The position numbers and the translations under genes are program-made. From Ornithinibacillus caprae (GTDB taxonomy: Bacteria; Bacillota; Bacilli; Bacillales; Amphibacillaceae): 64,000 nucleotides of DNA. The stretch is from assembly GCF_009728145.1 (NCBI RefSeq), contig NZ_WOCA01000015.1, forward strand, positions 1 through 64,000. Direction: 5' to 3'. Below are positions 9,540 to 17,315 of this stretch, piece by piece (position 1 is the stretch's first letter; each line of letters starts with the position of its first letter). Under the pieces are notes generated by a model that had not been told where the DNA came from, made no database searches, and saw only the letters and a list, made by a program, of their open reading frames with translations.

Positions 9540-10445
9540 TTATTCAGTTTCTTGATTTACATTAATCCAAAAACGCTGAACATCTTTCTCGGAAGGATCT
9601 ACTGGATATTCAAATTCAACTCCATTTACAGTAATATTTAAATTAGGAGAATAACCGATATTAAAATAAATTCTATCTTCTCCAGTTAAATCAATATCCA
9701 TTGGTGAATCATCCGGTTCTAAGAAAGTGGCGAAAAAAGATTCTCCTTCATCGTTCTCAACAGAAAACCAAATTCTATCTTCTGCTTCAAATGTGAAAAT
9801 TAATTCTTCCCCTGGATTAATCAAGTCAAATTCAGCCACTTCTCCTTCTTCCGTCAAGATTAATTCTGTTTCAGCAGCAGGCTCTTCTTCCTGTTCCTCA
9901 GGATCTGATCCTTCTTCTGTTTCTTCGTCTTGAGTAGGTTCATCATCCTCAGTTGCTTCTTCTTCATCTGTATCATTATTCACATTTCCTTCAGGTCGAT
10001 AAATTTCGTTATCCTCAGGATCTTCTACAAGATCATCATCGTTAGTAGCGTTTGATTGTTGGAAGAACCACCATGCAGCAAATACAATACCAATCACCAA
10101 TAATATAACAATGATTGTGGGTATTAGAGAAAATATTTGTGAGTTCTTAGCTGGACTGTTCTCTTTTCTAGAACGACTAATTCTAGTGTATTGTACCGTA
10201 CTTTCCTCATCTGGTGAAGGGATGTCTTCTTTATATTCCTCCAATAGTTCATTGGCATCCAAGCCTACAGCATTTGCATATTCCTTTATAAATGCTCGAG
10301 CATAGAATTTACCAGGTAAAATAGAAAAGTTTTCTTCTTCGATTGCGATTAAATATCTTCTTTGTATTTTTGTAAGATCCTGCAGACTTTCTAAAGAAAT
10401 GTCTTTTTCTTCTCTTGCTTCTTTTAACCTAGCACCTATTCCCAT
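9540..10445 (-). CDS. rodZ: RodZ-like helix-turn-helix membrane protein (YmfM)
   Basis: RodZ links MreB filaments to the membrane and helps set rod shape. The product (about 301 residues) has an N-terminal Xre-type helix-turn-helix domain (residues 1-70, ARLKEAREEKDISLESLQ) and one transmembrane helix (about 105-128). A very acidic linker rich in D, E, T and N follows (about 130-195), then a C-terminal DUF4115 beta domain. The start at 10445 has GGATGGTG just upstream; an earlier ATG at 10457 falls on that site. The linker is much more acidic than in B. subtilis YmfM, which may reflect life in salt. It follows ymfK with a short gap. Confidence 0.92.
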   Translation of the reverse strand: MGIGARLKEAREEKDISLESLQDLTKIQRRYLIAIEEENFSILPGKFYARAFIKEYANAVGLDANELLEEYKEDIPSPDEESTVQYTRISRSRKENSPAKNSQIFSLIPTIIVILLVIGIVFAAWWFFQQSNATNDDDLVEDPEDNEIYRPEGNVNNDTDEEEATEDDEPTQDEETEEGSDPEEQEEEPAAETELILTEEGEVAEFDLINPGEELIFTFEAEDRIWFSVENDEGESFFATFLEPDDSPMDIDLTGEDRIYFNIGYSPNLNITVNGVEFEYPVDPSEKDVQRFWINVNQETE

Positions 10446-10462
10446 ACTTAACACCATCCAAT

Positions 10463-11254
10463 TTAAAAATCAAACATTGAAAAACCATTTTCTTGATTAT
10501 ATTGTGTTTTTTCAAGTTGTTCATATGTAATCTCTTCATCTTCATGACTTCGTAATTCAATAATATAATCAAAATCATCAATATTATATTCGGTAGCTTG
10601 AACAAAAATATCAGGATGTTCCACAACTTTTATAGCGGGTAACTGCATAATCTCACGTATTAATTGCCAATGTTTTTCATTAGCTCTTTTTTTTGATACA
10701 ACCCCATCTATAATGTAGATATTATCACTGCTATATTCACCTTCGATCAGCTGGTTACGAACAGTTTGTTTAAGCAACGTACTAGAAACAAACAACCATC
10801 GTTTATTTGCACAAACACTTGCTGCTACGACAGATTCAGTTTTCCCAACACGTGGCATCCCTCTCACGCCGATTAGTTTATGACCTTCTTGTTTATATAA
10901 CTCAGCCATAAAATCGACCAGTAAACCTAATTCATCACGAACAAATCGAATTGTTTTACGATCATCGACATCACGATGAATGTATCTTCCGTGCCTAACT
11001 GCTAACTTATCTCGAAGCTTGGGTTTTCGTAATTTAGTAATTTGTATTGTGTCCATTGTATCTAAAATGGATTTTAGCCGTGTTATTTGTTCGTCATATT
11101 TCGCGAGCAACAACATACCTCTTCGCCCATTTTCGACACCGTTAATGGTAATAATATTAATCGATAACATCCCTAATAGTGAAGAAATATCCCCAAGTAA
11201 TCCAGGACGGTTATATTGAATTTCATATTCAAGATACCATTGGGTTCGATCCAT
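10463..11254 (-). CDS. ymfK: YmfK, DUF3388 protein
   Basis: Function unknown. The 263-residue protein is a full-length DUF3388 member. The N-terminal 75 residues look like an ACT-type regulatory fold (YLEYEIQYNRPGLLGD). A P-loop-like motif G132-MPRV-GKT139 follows, and the C-terminal half is mixed alpha/beta with a run of acidic residues. The start at 11254 is set by AAAGGAG 7 nt upstream; a TTG two codons earlier overlaps this site. The gene keeps its conserved place between ymfJ and ymfM/rodZ, next to pgsA, so a cell-envelope or shape-related role is possible but unproven. Confidence 0.9.
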   Translation of the reverse strand: MDRTQWYLEYEIQYNRPGLLGDISSLLGMLSINIITINGVENGRRGMLLLAKYDEQITRLKSILDTMDTIQITKLRKPKLRDKLAVRHGRYIHRDVDDRKTIRFVRDELGLLVDFMAELYKQEGHKLIGVRGMPRVGKTESVVAASVCANKRWLFVSSTLLKQTVRNQLIEGEYSSDNIYIIDGVVSKKRANEKHWQLIREIMQLPAIKVVEHPDIFVQATEYNIDDFDYIIELRSHEDEEITYEQLEKTQYNQENGFSMFDF

Positions 11255-11371
11255 ATGCAATCTCCTTTGTTGATAATAGGAAACTATTAACTATAAATGC
11301 AATATATCTCTATAATAAATGATTTTAGCCTCAGTTAAAAGGAAATATTTCAACATTATACAATTAATTAA

Positions 11372-11404
11372 TAAAAAGAAGCTGCTTATTGTACTGCAGC
11401 TTCT
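11372..11404 (-). terminator. Terminator after ymfJ
   Basis: Minus-strand perfect 9-bp stem AGAAGCTGC...GCAGCTTCT (11396-11404 with 11377-11385) followed by TTTTTAT. Confidence 0.92.
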
Positions 11405-11421
11405 ATCAAGAGGTTTGTTGA

Positions 11422-11682
11422 TTACTGGGTATTTCCTTGATTCTGCACTAGCTTAACCATTGAGTTAGCTATTGCATGCTGTTCTTCTTTAGAAGCAGCA
11501 TTCCAAAGCTCTCTTAACACAGCTTCTTCACTATTTTTAGCATCAACACTCTTCGACAAGTAATCCCCAACCTCATATGCTACTTCATTAATCGTTTGTT
11601 GAGACATACCTTGAGATTGAGCTTGTTCAAGACGGTTTGCTAAAAACTCTTTCCAAGTTCCAAAATTATCTAGAACAGACAT
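11422..11682 (-). CDS. ymfJ: YmfJ, DUF3243 protein
   Basis: Small soluble helical protein of 86 residues and unknown function, a full-length DUF3243 member (MSVLDNFGTWKEFLANRL). The ATG is preceded by GAAGGAGGAG with good spacing. It sits between the ymfF-ymfH-ymfI group and ymfK, as in many Bacillaceae, and is followed by a strong terminator. It therefore probably ends the ymfF-led transcription unit. Confidence 0.92.
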   Translation of the reverse strand: MSVLDNFGTWKEFLANRLEQAQSQGMSQQTINEVAYEVGDYLSKSVDAKNSEEAVLRELWNAASKEEQHAIANSMVKLVQNQGNTQ

Positions 11683-11770
11683 TTTATCTCCTCCTTCATT
11701 TGTACATGTATAGTATTTGAATTTAAAACATGATTATACATTGTAAAGTAAGGAGAAATATGCCCCTTTT

Positions 11771-12487
11771 TTACCAACCACCATTTATTCGTATGATTTC
11801 ACCCTGTATATATGATGATTGATCTCCCATTAAAAAGCTAACTGCATTAGCTATATCGTTCGGCATTCCAACTCGGTTTAATGGGATCTCTGATACGATC
11901 ATGGCTTTTTCATCTTCATTAAAATGCTCGTTCATTTTTGTATCAATAAAACCAGGACTAATCGCATTAACCGATATACCACTTGGACCTGTTTCTTTGG
12001 CCAATGCTTTAACAAAGGAATTTTGAGCTCCCTTTACAGTGGAATAAACCACCTCATTGCTAGCACCAACATCTCCCCAAATCGAAGTGATAAATAAAAT
12101 CTTTCCATACTTCCGCTGGATCATTGAATTTAATAAATGCTTGGTAATCATCCAAGGAGACTTTACATGAATGGTAAGCATTTCATCCATTTTTTCTTCT
12201 GTTGTATCTTGAAATAAACCATAATAAGCATTTCCGCTTGCAAAAATAATTCCATCAACAGGAAAAACTAGTTCTGTTAACAACCTTTTTACTTCTTCAT
12301 CCTTACTTAAATCTGCTTTAATCTCGCCTAAAACACATTCGTTGTCAAGTTTTCCTTTAATTTTGTTAATGTTTTCCCGGTTACGGTTATAATGCAATAT
12401 TAATTTATACCCTTCATTTCCAAGGCGCACCGCTATAGCACTACCTATATCACCACTAGCTCCGATAATTAATATGTTTGTCCCCAT
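11771..12487 (-). CDS. ymfI: SDR-family reductase YmfI
   Basis: A classical short-chain dehydrogenase/reductase of 238 residues. It has the NAD(P)-binding motif GASGDIG (9-15), catalytic Ser135 (ITSIWGD), and Y148-x3-K152. In B. subtilis, YmfI reduces the 5-aminopentanone group on translation factor EF-P to 5-aminopentanol; the same role is likely here but not shown by sequence alone. It could instead act as a general 3-oxoacyl reductase. It lies 8 nt downstream of ymfH, within the same operon. Confidence 0.92.
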   Translation of the reverse strand: MGTNILIIGASGDIGSAIAVRLGNEGYKLILHYNRNRENINKIKGKLDNECVLGEIKADLSKDEEVKRLLTELVFPVDGIIFASGNAYYGLFQDTTEEKMDEMLTIHVKSPWMITKHLLNSMIQRKYGKILFITSIWGDVGASNEVVYSTVKGAQNSFVKALAKETGPSGISVNAISPGFIDTKMNEHFNEDEKAMIVSEIPLNRVGMPNDIANAVSFLMGDQSSYIQGEIIRINGGW

Positions 12488-12495
12488 GTTACATC

Positions 12496-13779
12496 CTACT
12501 CTGCTACTATTTTACAAACTGCTAACTTTTCTTCTGAGATCCAATGTTTTAAGTAATGATTCACATCATCAATTGTTAACGATTGAATTTCAGGAATTAA
12601 ATCAAAGAAATCAATTCCCAATGTGTGATAATGAATATGTTTACTTGCAATAAACTCTAAGGAGTTCATTGAACGTAATAATTGACCAATTTTTTTCTTT
12701 TTCATTCTTTCAAAGTCTTCTTCTTGTATAGTTTCGGAATTTGTCGTCATTAATAATTCTTTTATTTTATTTGCTAATTGATCCGGATTATCAGAATTAC
12801 CTCCAATTAAGGTATAACCAAAGTTTCGATCTAAATTCATCTCAAAATAAAAGCTATCATCGATTAAATTATCATCATATAGCTCCTGATAAAACTGACC
12901 ACTTTTTGAAAAATAAAAATTTAATAGCATATCCTGAAGTAAATCCCTTTTTAAAAATTCATCGCGGTCTAATTCCTTGTTAGCTTCTTTTATACCTACC
13001 GTACATTTTGAAACAGACACAGGCATTACAATTTTATTTTCCTTCATGCCTACTTGCTCTGGTTCATCAGGAAAATCACGTACTATCTCATTCATTTTTT
13101 CAAACTCTTTAGCTGCCTGGTTTTCCTTAACTAAGCTCATCATATTCTCTGGATCAAAATTCCCTGCTATAAAAAGGATCATATTTTCCGGGTGGTAGAA
13201 GGTATTATAACAAGTATACAAATCATCCTTGGTAATTGAATTGATCGATTCGACCGTACCTGCAATATCAACATTAACTGGATGATTTTTAAACATTGTT
13301 TTGATCGTACCCATAAATGACTGCCAATCAGGTTGATCATCATACATTTTAATTTCTTGAGCGATTATACCTTTTTCTTTTTCAACCGACTGCTCCGAAA
13401 AATATGGATCTTGAACAAAATCAATTAATGTTTTTACGTTGTCCTCAATATGATTCGTTGCAGAGAATAAATATGCTGTTTTTGTAAAGGATGTGTACGC
13501 ATTTGCTGATGCACCCTGCTTGCCAAAGTCTGTAAATACATCGCGGTCTTCTTTTTCAAATAACTTATGTTCCAAAAAGTGTGCAATCCCTTCTGGTACA
13601 GTAATTTTTTCGTTATTACCAATTGGAACAAACGTTTGATCAATCGAGCCATAGTTAGTTGAAAAAATACCATATGTTTTTGACATTTCTGGCTTAGGTA
13701 GTAAAAATACAGTTAAACCATTGTCTAGTCGTTCCAAATAAACAGTCTCATTAATATTGTCATATGTCTTTCTACTCAC
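12496..13779 (-). CDS. ymfH: M16-family zinc metallopeptidase YmfH
   Basis: A 427-residue insulinase-type (M16) peptidase with the inverted zinc motif H67-FLE-H71 and a downstream Glu region (IIAQEIKMYDD). The start is GTG at 13779 with GGGAGGTG upstream, and it overlaps the ymfF stop by 8 nt, so translation is coupled. It pairs with the motif-less homologue YmfF, a layout known from bacterial M16 heterodimers such as AlbE/AlbF, which process peptides. In B. subtilis the ymf genes also affect EF-P modification. The natural substrate is unknown. Confidence 0.93.
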   Translation of the reverse strand: MSRKTYDNINETVYLERLDNGLTVFLLPKPEMSKTYGIFSTNYGSIDQTFVPIGNNEKITVPEGIAHFLEHKLFEKEDRDVFTDFGKQGASANAYTSFTKTAYLFSATNHIEDNVKTLIDFVQDPYFSEQSVEKEKGIIAQEIKMYDDQPDWQSFMGTIKTMFKNHPVNVDIAGTVESINSITKDDLYTCYNTFYHPENMILFIAGNFDPENMMSLVKENQAAKEFEKMNEIVRDFPDEPEQVGMKENKIVMPVSVSKCTVGIKEANKELDRDEFLKRDLLQDMLLNFYFSKSGQFYQELYDDNLIDDSFYFEMNLDRNFGYTLIGGNSDNPDQLANKIKELLMTTNSETIQEEDFERMKKKKIGQLLRSMNSLEFIASKHIHYHTLGIDFFDLIPEIQSLTIDDVNHYLKHWISEEKLAVCKIVAE

Positions 13780-15070
13780 TTGGCTCACCTCCCTCACTTG
13801 TTAGCAAGTACACCGTATCTTCTTCAATACGTGATGCAACTTCGGTAACTTCCTCTACTTGAACAGCTTTAATCTTTTCAATTAATTCACTAGGCTTCAG
13901 ATCTTTCTTAGCAATCACTTGTTGATATAACAGTTCAATCATACCTTGTGGATGGTCCATTGTTTCCAACAATTGATTCACAATTAACTCTTTTGTTTCG
14001 CTTAACTCTGAATTCGAGATTTCTCCATTTTTCATAGCGGACATTTGTAACTCCATTATTTCTCTCGCCTTTTGATAATCGGCAGGTGCAATTCCACTAA
14101 AAACAAGTAATAATCCTTTATGGCTTTCAAGCTTTGATGACGCATAATAGGCCAAGCTGTTTTTCTCTCTTACATTAATAAATAACTTGGAGCTAGGGAA
14201 TCCCCCTAATATTCCATTGAATACTTGTAATGCTGGATATTCCTCATCCTGGTACGTAATATTGGTTCGATAACCAATGTGAAGTTTAGCTTGTTGGATA
14301 TTTTGTTTTTCAATAACTTCTTGCGGTTTTTCTTTTGAATTGTTATCTGCTTCCGTAACATTGTCATTGTGATTCGTAGCCTGTTTTTCGTCTCTTTTAA
14401 TTTTACTTGTTATTAACTGTTTCATTTCTTCGATATCAAAATCACCTAGAACAAAAATATCTAACTCATCTTGTTGTAGAAGTTCTTGATAATAAGCGTA
14501 CGTATCTTCTGGTGTCATTGAATCTAAATCTTCTTCATAGCCATGAACATGTAATTGGTAAGGCTCTCCATCGCACATTTCATCAATTAAACGCATATTG
14601 GCAAAACTCATTTTATCATCCTTGATGGAATTAATCTTTTGCTTTAATGTGTTTTTTTCACGTTTAAAAATTGTTGGTTGAAAAGCTTGGCCTGAGGTAT
14701 TGGGGTGAAATATTACATCATTAAATAATTCAACAGCACCCTCTAAAATTCCAGACTCATTTGGTATAAATTTTTGGTTTGCTACCTCTAAACGCAAACT
14801 TATAATGTGGTTTTCTCCTTTTTTACCACCATCAATTGAAAGAACCGCTCCATACAAGTTATCTAATTGTATTTGTAATTCTTTGCGACTTGGGTGGTTT
14901 TTCGGCCCTTGTTTTAGTAAATATGGAATCAGAGCCCGTTTTGTAATTGTTTCTCGATTTAAAGTAGCTTTAAATTTTGCTACAATATTTATCGTTTTAA
15001 ATTTCTTATTTGGTACTAAATGCAGGTTATATCCATTTACATCTAGTACGTCTTCTTTAATTGCCTCCAT
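13772..15070 (-). CDS. ymfF: Inactive M16-family homologue YmfF
   Basis: A 432-residue M16-fold protein with no HxxEH motif; the corresponding N-terminal region reads RALIPYLLKQGPKN, so it should not bind zinc. In M16B heterodimers one subunit is catalytic and the other supplies substrate-binding residues, which fits YmfF with YmfH. The ATG at 15070 has GGAGG 8 nt upstream. A lysine- and asparagine-rich insertion lies near residues 225-250. It is the first gene of the ymfF-ymfH-ymfI-ymfJ unit and borders the accessory island at 15071-16364. Confidence 0.92.
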   Translation of the reverse strand: MEAIKEDVLDVNGYNLHLVPNKKFKTINIVAKFKATLNRETITKRALIPYLLKQGPKNHPSRKELQIQLDNLYGAVLSIDGGKKGENHIISLRLEVANQKFIPNESGILEGAVELFNDVIFHPNTSGQAFQPTIFKREKNTLKQKINSIKDDKMSFANMRLIDEMCDGEPYQLHVHGYEEDLDSMTPEDTYAYYQELLQQDELDIFVLGDFDIEEMKQLITSKIKRDEKQATNHNDNVTEADNNSKEKPQEVIEKQNIQQAKLHIGYRTNITYQDEEYPALQVFNGILGGFPSSKLFINVREKNSLAYYASSKLESHKGLLLVFSGIAPADYQKAREIMELQMSAMKNGEISNSELSETKELIVNQLLETMDHPQGMIELLYQQVIAKKDLKPSELIEKIKAVQVEEVTEVASRIEEDTVYLLTSEGGEPSE

Positions 15071-15253
15071 AACTGATCCTCCATTTTGAATACCAACATT
15101 AATCTATACTAGTTTATACGTTTTTCTAATTCATAAACACATTCTGTTTAATCAATTATATTTAGTTTACCATTATATGGATGTACAGCCAAGAATGAAA
15201 ACATAGAACGATATATATTTAATGTGGTGTATATTAACGGTTAGTGTCTTATT
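15071..15253. other. AT-rich upstream region of ymfF
   Basis: Contains no gene. The ymfF promoter must lie here; one weak candidate reading leftward is TTGGCT with TAAACT 17 nt apart (about 15165-15195). Confidence 0.4.
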
Positions 15254-15371
15254 ACCGCTCCGAAAATACACTTCGCTTTCCCGGTCGGCTGGTGAGCCTC
15301 CTCGTGCTACGCACTGTGGGGTCTCACCGATGCCTTTCCTCCTCCAGGAGTCTTCATGTATTTTCTCCGCT
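15254..15371. repeat. 118-bp structured intergenic repeat (copy A)
   Basis: The segment starts ACCGCTCCGAAAATACACTT and ends with an inverted copy of its own start: GAAAATACA at 15262-15270 pairs with TGTATTTTC at 15357-15365. An internal hairpin GGTGAG...CTCACC lies in between. Its first 27 nt recur at 33319-33345 with four differences, all transitions. It resembles a dispersed repeat that I recall from intergenic regions of Oceanobacillus-type genomes. The local G+C is clearly above that of its surroundings. Confidence 0.7.
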
Positions 15372-15422
15372 GTATAGTTCTTTAAGTATCGATAATATAT
15401 CTTTTTTAGTGTTTTATCGAAC

Positions 15423-15476
15423 TTGGGCGAGAAGACTCCTTTCTCAAAACGCGACAGTGTTTAGGTGGGAGATGAA
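15423..15476 (+). mobile_element. Right-end-like hairpin of an IS200/IS605-type element
   Basis: The segment GGCGAGAAGACTCC, then a small AAAC/GTTT hairpin, then AGGTGGGAGATGAA resembles in layout the true right end at 16040-16113 (GGAATCCCC, hairpin, AGGTGGGGAGAGGATG). It may be the end of a second, deleted element abutting the tnpB relic. This rests on layout only. Confidence 0.35.
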
Positions 15477-15912
15477 AAATATGAAGGCTTTAAAACGTCT
15501 TGAAAACAAAGAACAGCGCATCATTCACTACTGGAATCATGTGATTTCAAAAGAAATTGTACGCTTCACCCAAAAACAAGGAGCCTCTATTATTAAAATC
15601 GAATATTTGAAGAATATCCGCTCTATGAAAAAGTTTTGGAAACGTAGCGACCGAAATATTAACTCTTGGGCTTTTTTTGACTTGGAAGAAAAACTTACTT
15701 ACAAAGCACAACTAGCCGAGCTAGAAGTGGTTAAAGTAAATCCGTTCAAAACTAGCCATGAATGTTCAAACTGCGGTAACGTAGTTAAAAAGAACCGTCG
15801 AGGTTCGCTGTATACATGCTCTTGTGGGTATAAGAAAGACGCTGACGTTAATGTCAGCTTTGTCATTTCCACAAGACCATCTAACGAAGAAAAAGCAATA
15901 ACTGCGACTTAA
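15472..15912 (+). pseudogene. C-terminal remnant of IS605-family tnpB
   Basis: About 146 codons matching the C-terminal part of TnpB, the RNA-guided nuclease of IS200/IS605 elements. Visible elements are the RuvC-II Glu region (ASIIKIEYLKNI), the NSWAFF segment, a zinc ribbon starting CSNCG, and the RuvC-III Asp (KDADVNVS). The RuvC-I Asp and all N-terminal domains are missing, so it cannot be active. The zinc ribbon's second pair reads CSCG instead of CxxC, a further sign of decay. The open frame continues upstream to 15244 but there runs through repeat sequence, not TnpB. This is the only plus-strand coding material in the window. No tnpA is present. Confidence 0.85.
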
Positions 15913-16113
15913 CAGTCGTAGCAGGAAACCTAATGTTTTCTGTAAGGCGCCTGACTGCGCTGTACACCTAGCTAATGACGCTCTACCCGTAATTCGCATA
16001 AACGAAAAACGGGACTGAACTGAAGTAACGGTAACCACCCAATAGTCTTTTGGTCTATTGGAATCCCCTTCCTAAAAAATCCGTTAGGATTTTAGGTGGG
16101 GAGAGGATGTCAA
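15913..16113 (+). ncRNA. Candidate omega-RNA and right end of the tnpB element
   Basis: TnpB elements carry a guide (omega) RNA that overlaps the tnpB 3' end and runs into the element's right end. This segment is rich in hairpins: CCCGT...ACGGG (with inner TTCG/CGAA), the perfect CCAATAG...CTATTGG, and an imperfect CCTAAAA...TTTTAGG. It ends AGGTGGGGAGAGGATGTCAA, with TCAA at 16110-16113 a likely cleavage site. The guide would be the flanking bases from 16114. Boundaries are inferred; the 5' end could lie inside the tnpB remnant. Confidence 0.5.
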
Positions 16114-16324
16114 TAAATACAAAATAGCTCTGCTCTTCTTTTAGGATTCGTGCGTTGTAACGTTCTTATATTAAATATACCAGGAGGAGATACTTCTAAT
16201 ATTCAGAACACCTCTACAAGCGAAGTGTTCTGCCGTAGCGGTGTTATAGCACACACCGAATAAATTAAGAGTGAAAGAGCAAATTCGTAACAAAGTTACT
16301 GCACATTCTACATTAAATACGCAT
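16114..16324. other. Intergenic segment with two tandem hairpins
   Basis: No gene seen. Two adjacent perfect inverted repeats occur: CAGAACAC...GTGTTCTG (16204-16211 with 16225-16232) and CGGTGT...ACACCG (16239-16258). They follow an AGGAGGAGA run near 16182. They could be a remnant of another repeat or mobile element. Confidence 0.4.
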
Positions 16325-16359
16325 AAAAAAACTGACTTGCATTATTGCAAGTCAGTTTT
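16325..16359 (-). terminator. Terminator after the nucleoside ABC operon
   Basis: A 13-bp perfect stem AAACTGACTTGCA...TGCAAGTCAGTTT followed on the minus strand by a T7 run; probably active in both directions. It lies 6 nt after the permease stop. Confidence 0.93.
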
Positions 16360-16364
16360 AAACT

Positions 16365-17315
16365 CTATCTACTCCCTTTAATATATGGAACACCATTTGC
16401 CTTTGGAGCCTCTGCACGTCCGATAAATCCAGCCAATGCTAAAATTGTTAGCACATAAGGTGCAATTAACAAGAACACTTGTGGAATATCTTGTAGTAAC
16501 GGAATACTTCCACCCACAACACTTAAACTTTGAGCAAAACCAAAGAAAAGTGCTGCTCCCATAGCGCCTAGTGGATGCCATTTACCAAAAATTACTGCTG
16601 CAAGAGCCATAAATCCTTGTCCAACAATCGTTGAATGCGAGAAGTTAGATACAATGGTTAGTGCGAAAACAGAACCACCTAAACCACCTAAGGCACCAGA
16701 TAGTATAACCGCAATATATCGCATTTTAGTTACACTAATTCCATTGGTATCAGCAGCCATTGGATGTTCACCGACTGCACGCAAGCGAAGTCCAAATGGA
16801 GTTTTATAAAGAACGTACCATACTACAAATGCTAAAATAATTGCTACATAAGATGTAACGTAGACGCCCTTAAAGAAAATAGGTCCGATAATAGGTATAT
16901 CAGCTAAAAATCCTAGATTCTGTGTATAGAAAGGTTGATCAACCATATCCGTTTGCCCTTTTCCATACCAAACTTTTGTTAAATAAATCCCTATTCCCAA
17001 TGCTAGCATATTAATTGCTACACCACTTACGACTTGATTAGCATGTAGCGATACAGATGCTACCGCATGGATGATTGAAAATACAGCTGAAACAAGAGCA
17101 GCCACTAGAATGGATAACCAAGGAGTCCAGGTTCCAAATACATCAGCAAATGCAAGGTTAAATACGATACCAACAAATGCCCCCATAACCATTAATCCTT
17201 CTAGTCCAATATTAACTACACCAGATCGTTCACTGAATACTCCGCCCAACGCTGTTAGAATTAGAGGAGCTGAATAAAACAATACGGTTGGAATAATTGA
17301 CTGTAATAAATCCAT
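16365..17315 (-). CDS. nupP: Nucleoside ABC transporter permease (NupP/YufQ-like)
   Basis: A 316-residue inner-membrane permease of the BPD_transp_2 (branched-chain/ribose/BMP) family with about eight to nine hydrophobic helices and the family segment ERSGVVNIGLEGLMV near the N-terminus. It pairs with the other permease and the double ATPase to import purine-type nucleosides bound by the lipoprotein. The start is the ATG at 17315, with GGAGGGG 7 nt upstream; it shares one base with the preceding stop (TGATG), and an adjacent GTG one codon earlier is too close to the ribosome-binding site. It is the last gene of the operon before a strong terminator. Confidence 0.92.
   Translation of the reverse strand: MDLLQSIIPTVLFYSAPLILTALGGVFSERSGVVNIGLEGLMVMGAFVGIVFNLAFADVFGTWTPWLSILVAALVSAVFSIIHAVASVSLHANQVVSGVAINMLALGIGIYLTKVWYGKGQTDMVDQPFYTQNLGFLADIPIIGPIFFKGVYVTSYVAIILAFVVWYVLYKTPFGLRLRAVGEHPMAADTNGISVTKMRYIAVILSGALGGLGGSVFALTIVSNFSHSTIVGQGFMALAAVIFGKWHPLGAMGAALFFGFAQSLSVVGGSIPLLQDIPQVFLLIAPYVLTILALAGFIGRAEAPKANGVPYIKGSR

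Noticed and set aside
10429-10626. 65-codon minus-strand frame within ymfK and the rodZ start
   Set aside because: Overlaps the real ymfK frame in another phase with no site or family match.
15244-15471. Open frame upstream of and in phase with the tnpB relic
   Set aside because: It runs through the 118-bp intergenic repeat and the right-end-like hairpin, and has no TnpB features; treated as non-coding.
15766-16038. Minus-strand open frame over the tnpB 3' end
   Set aside because: Antisense to the tnpB zinc ribbon and omega-RNA region; no recognisable domain.
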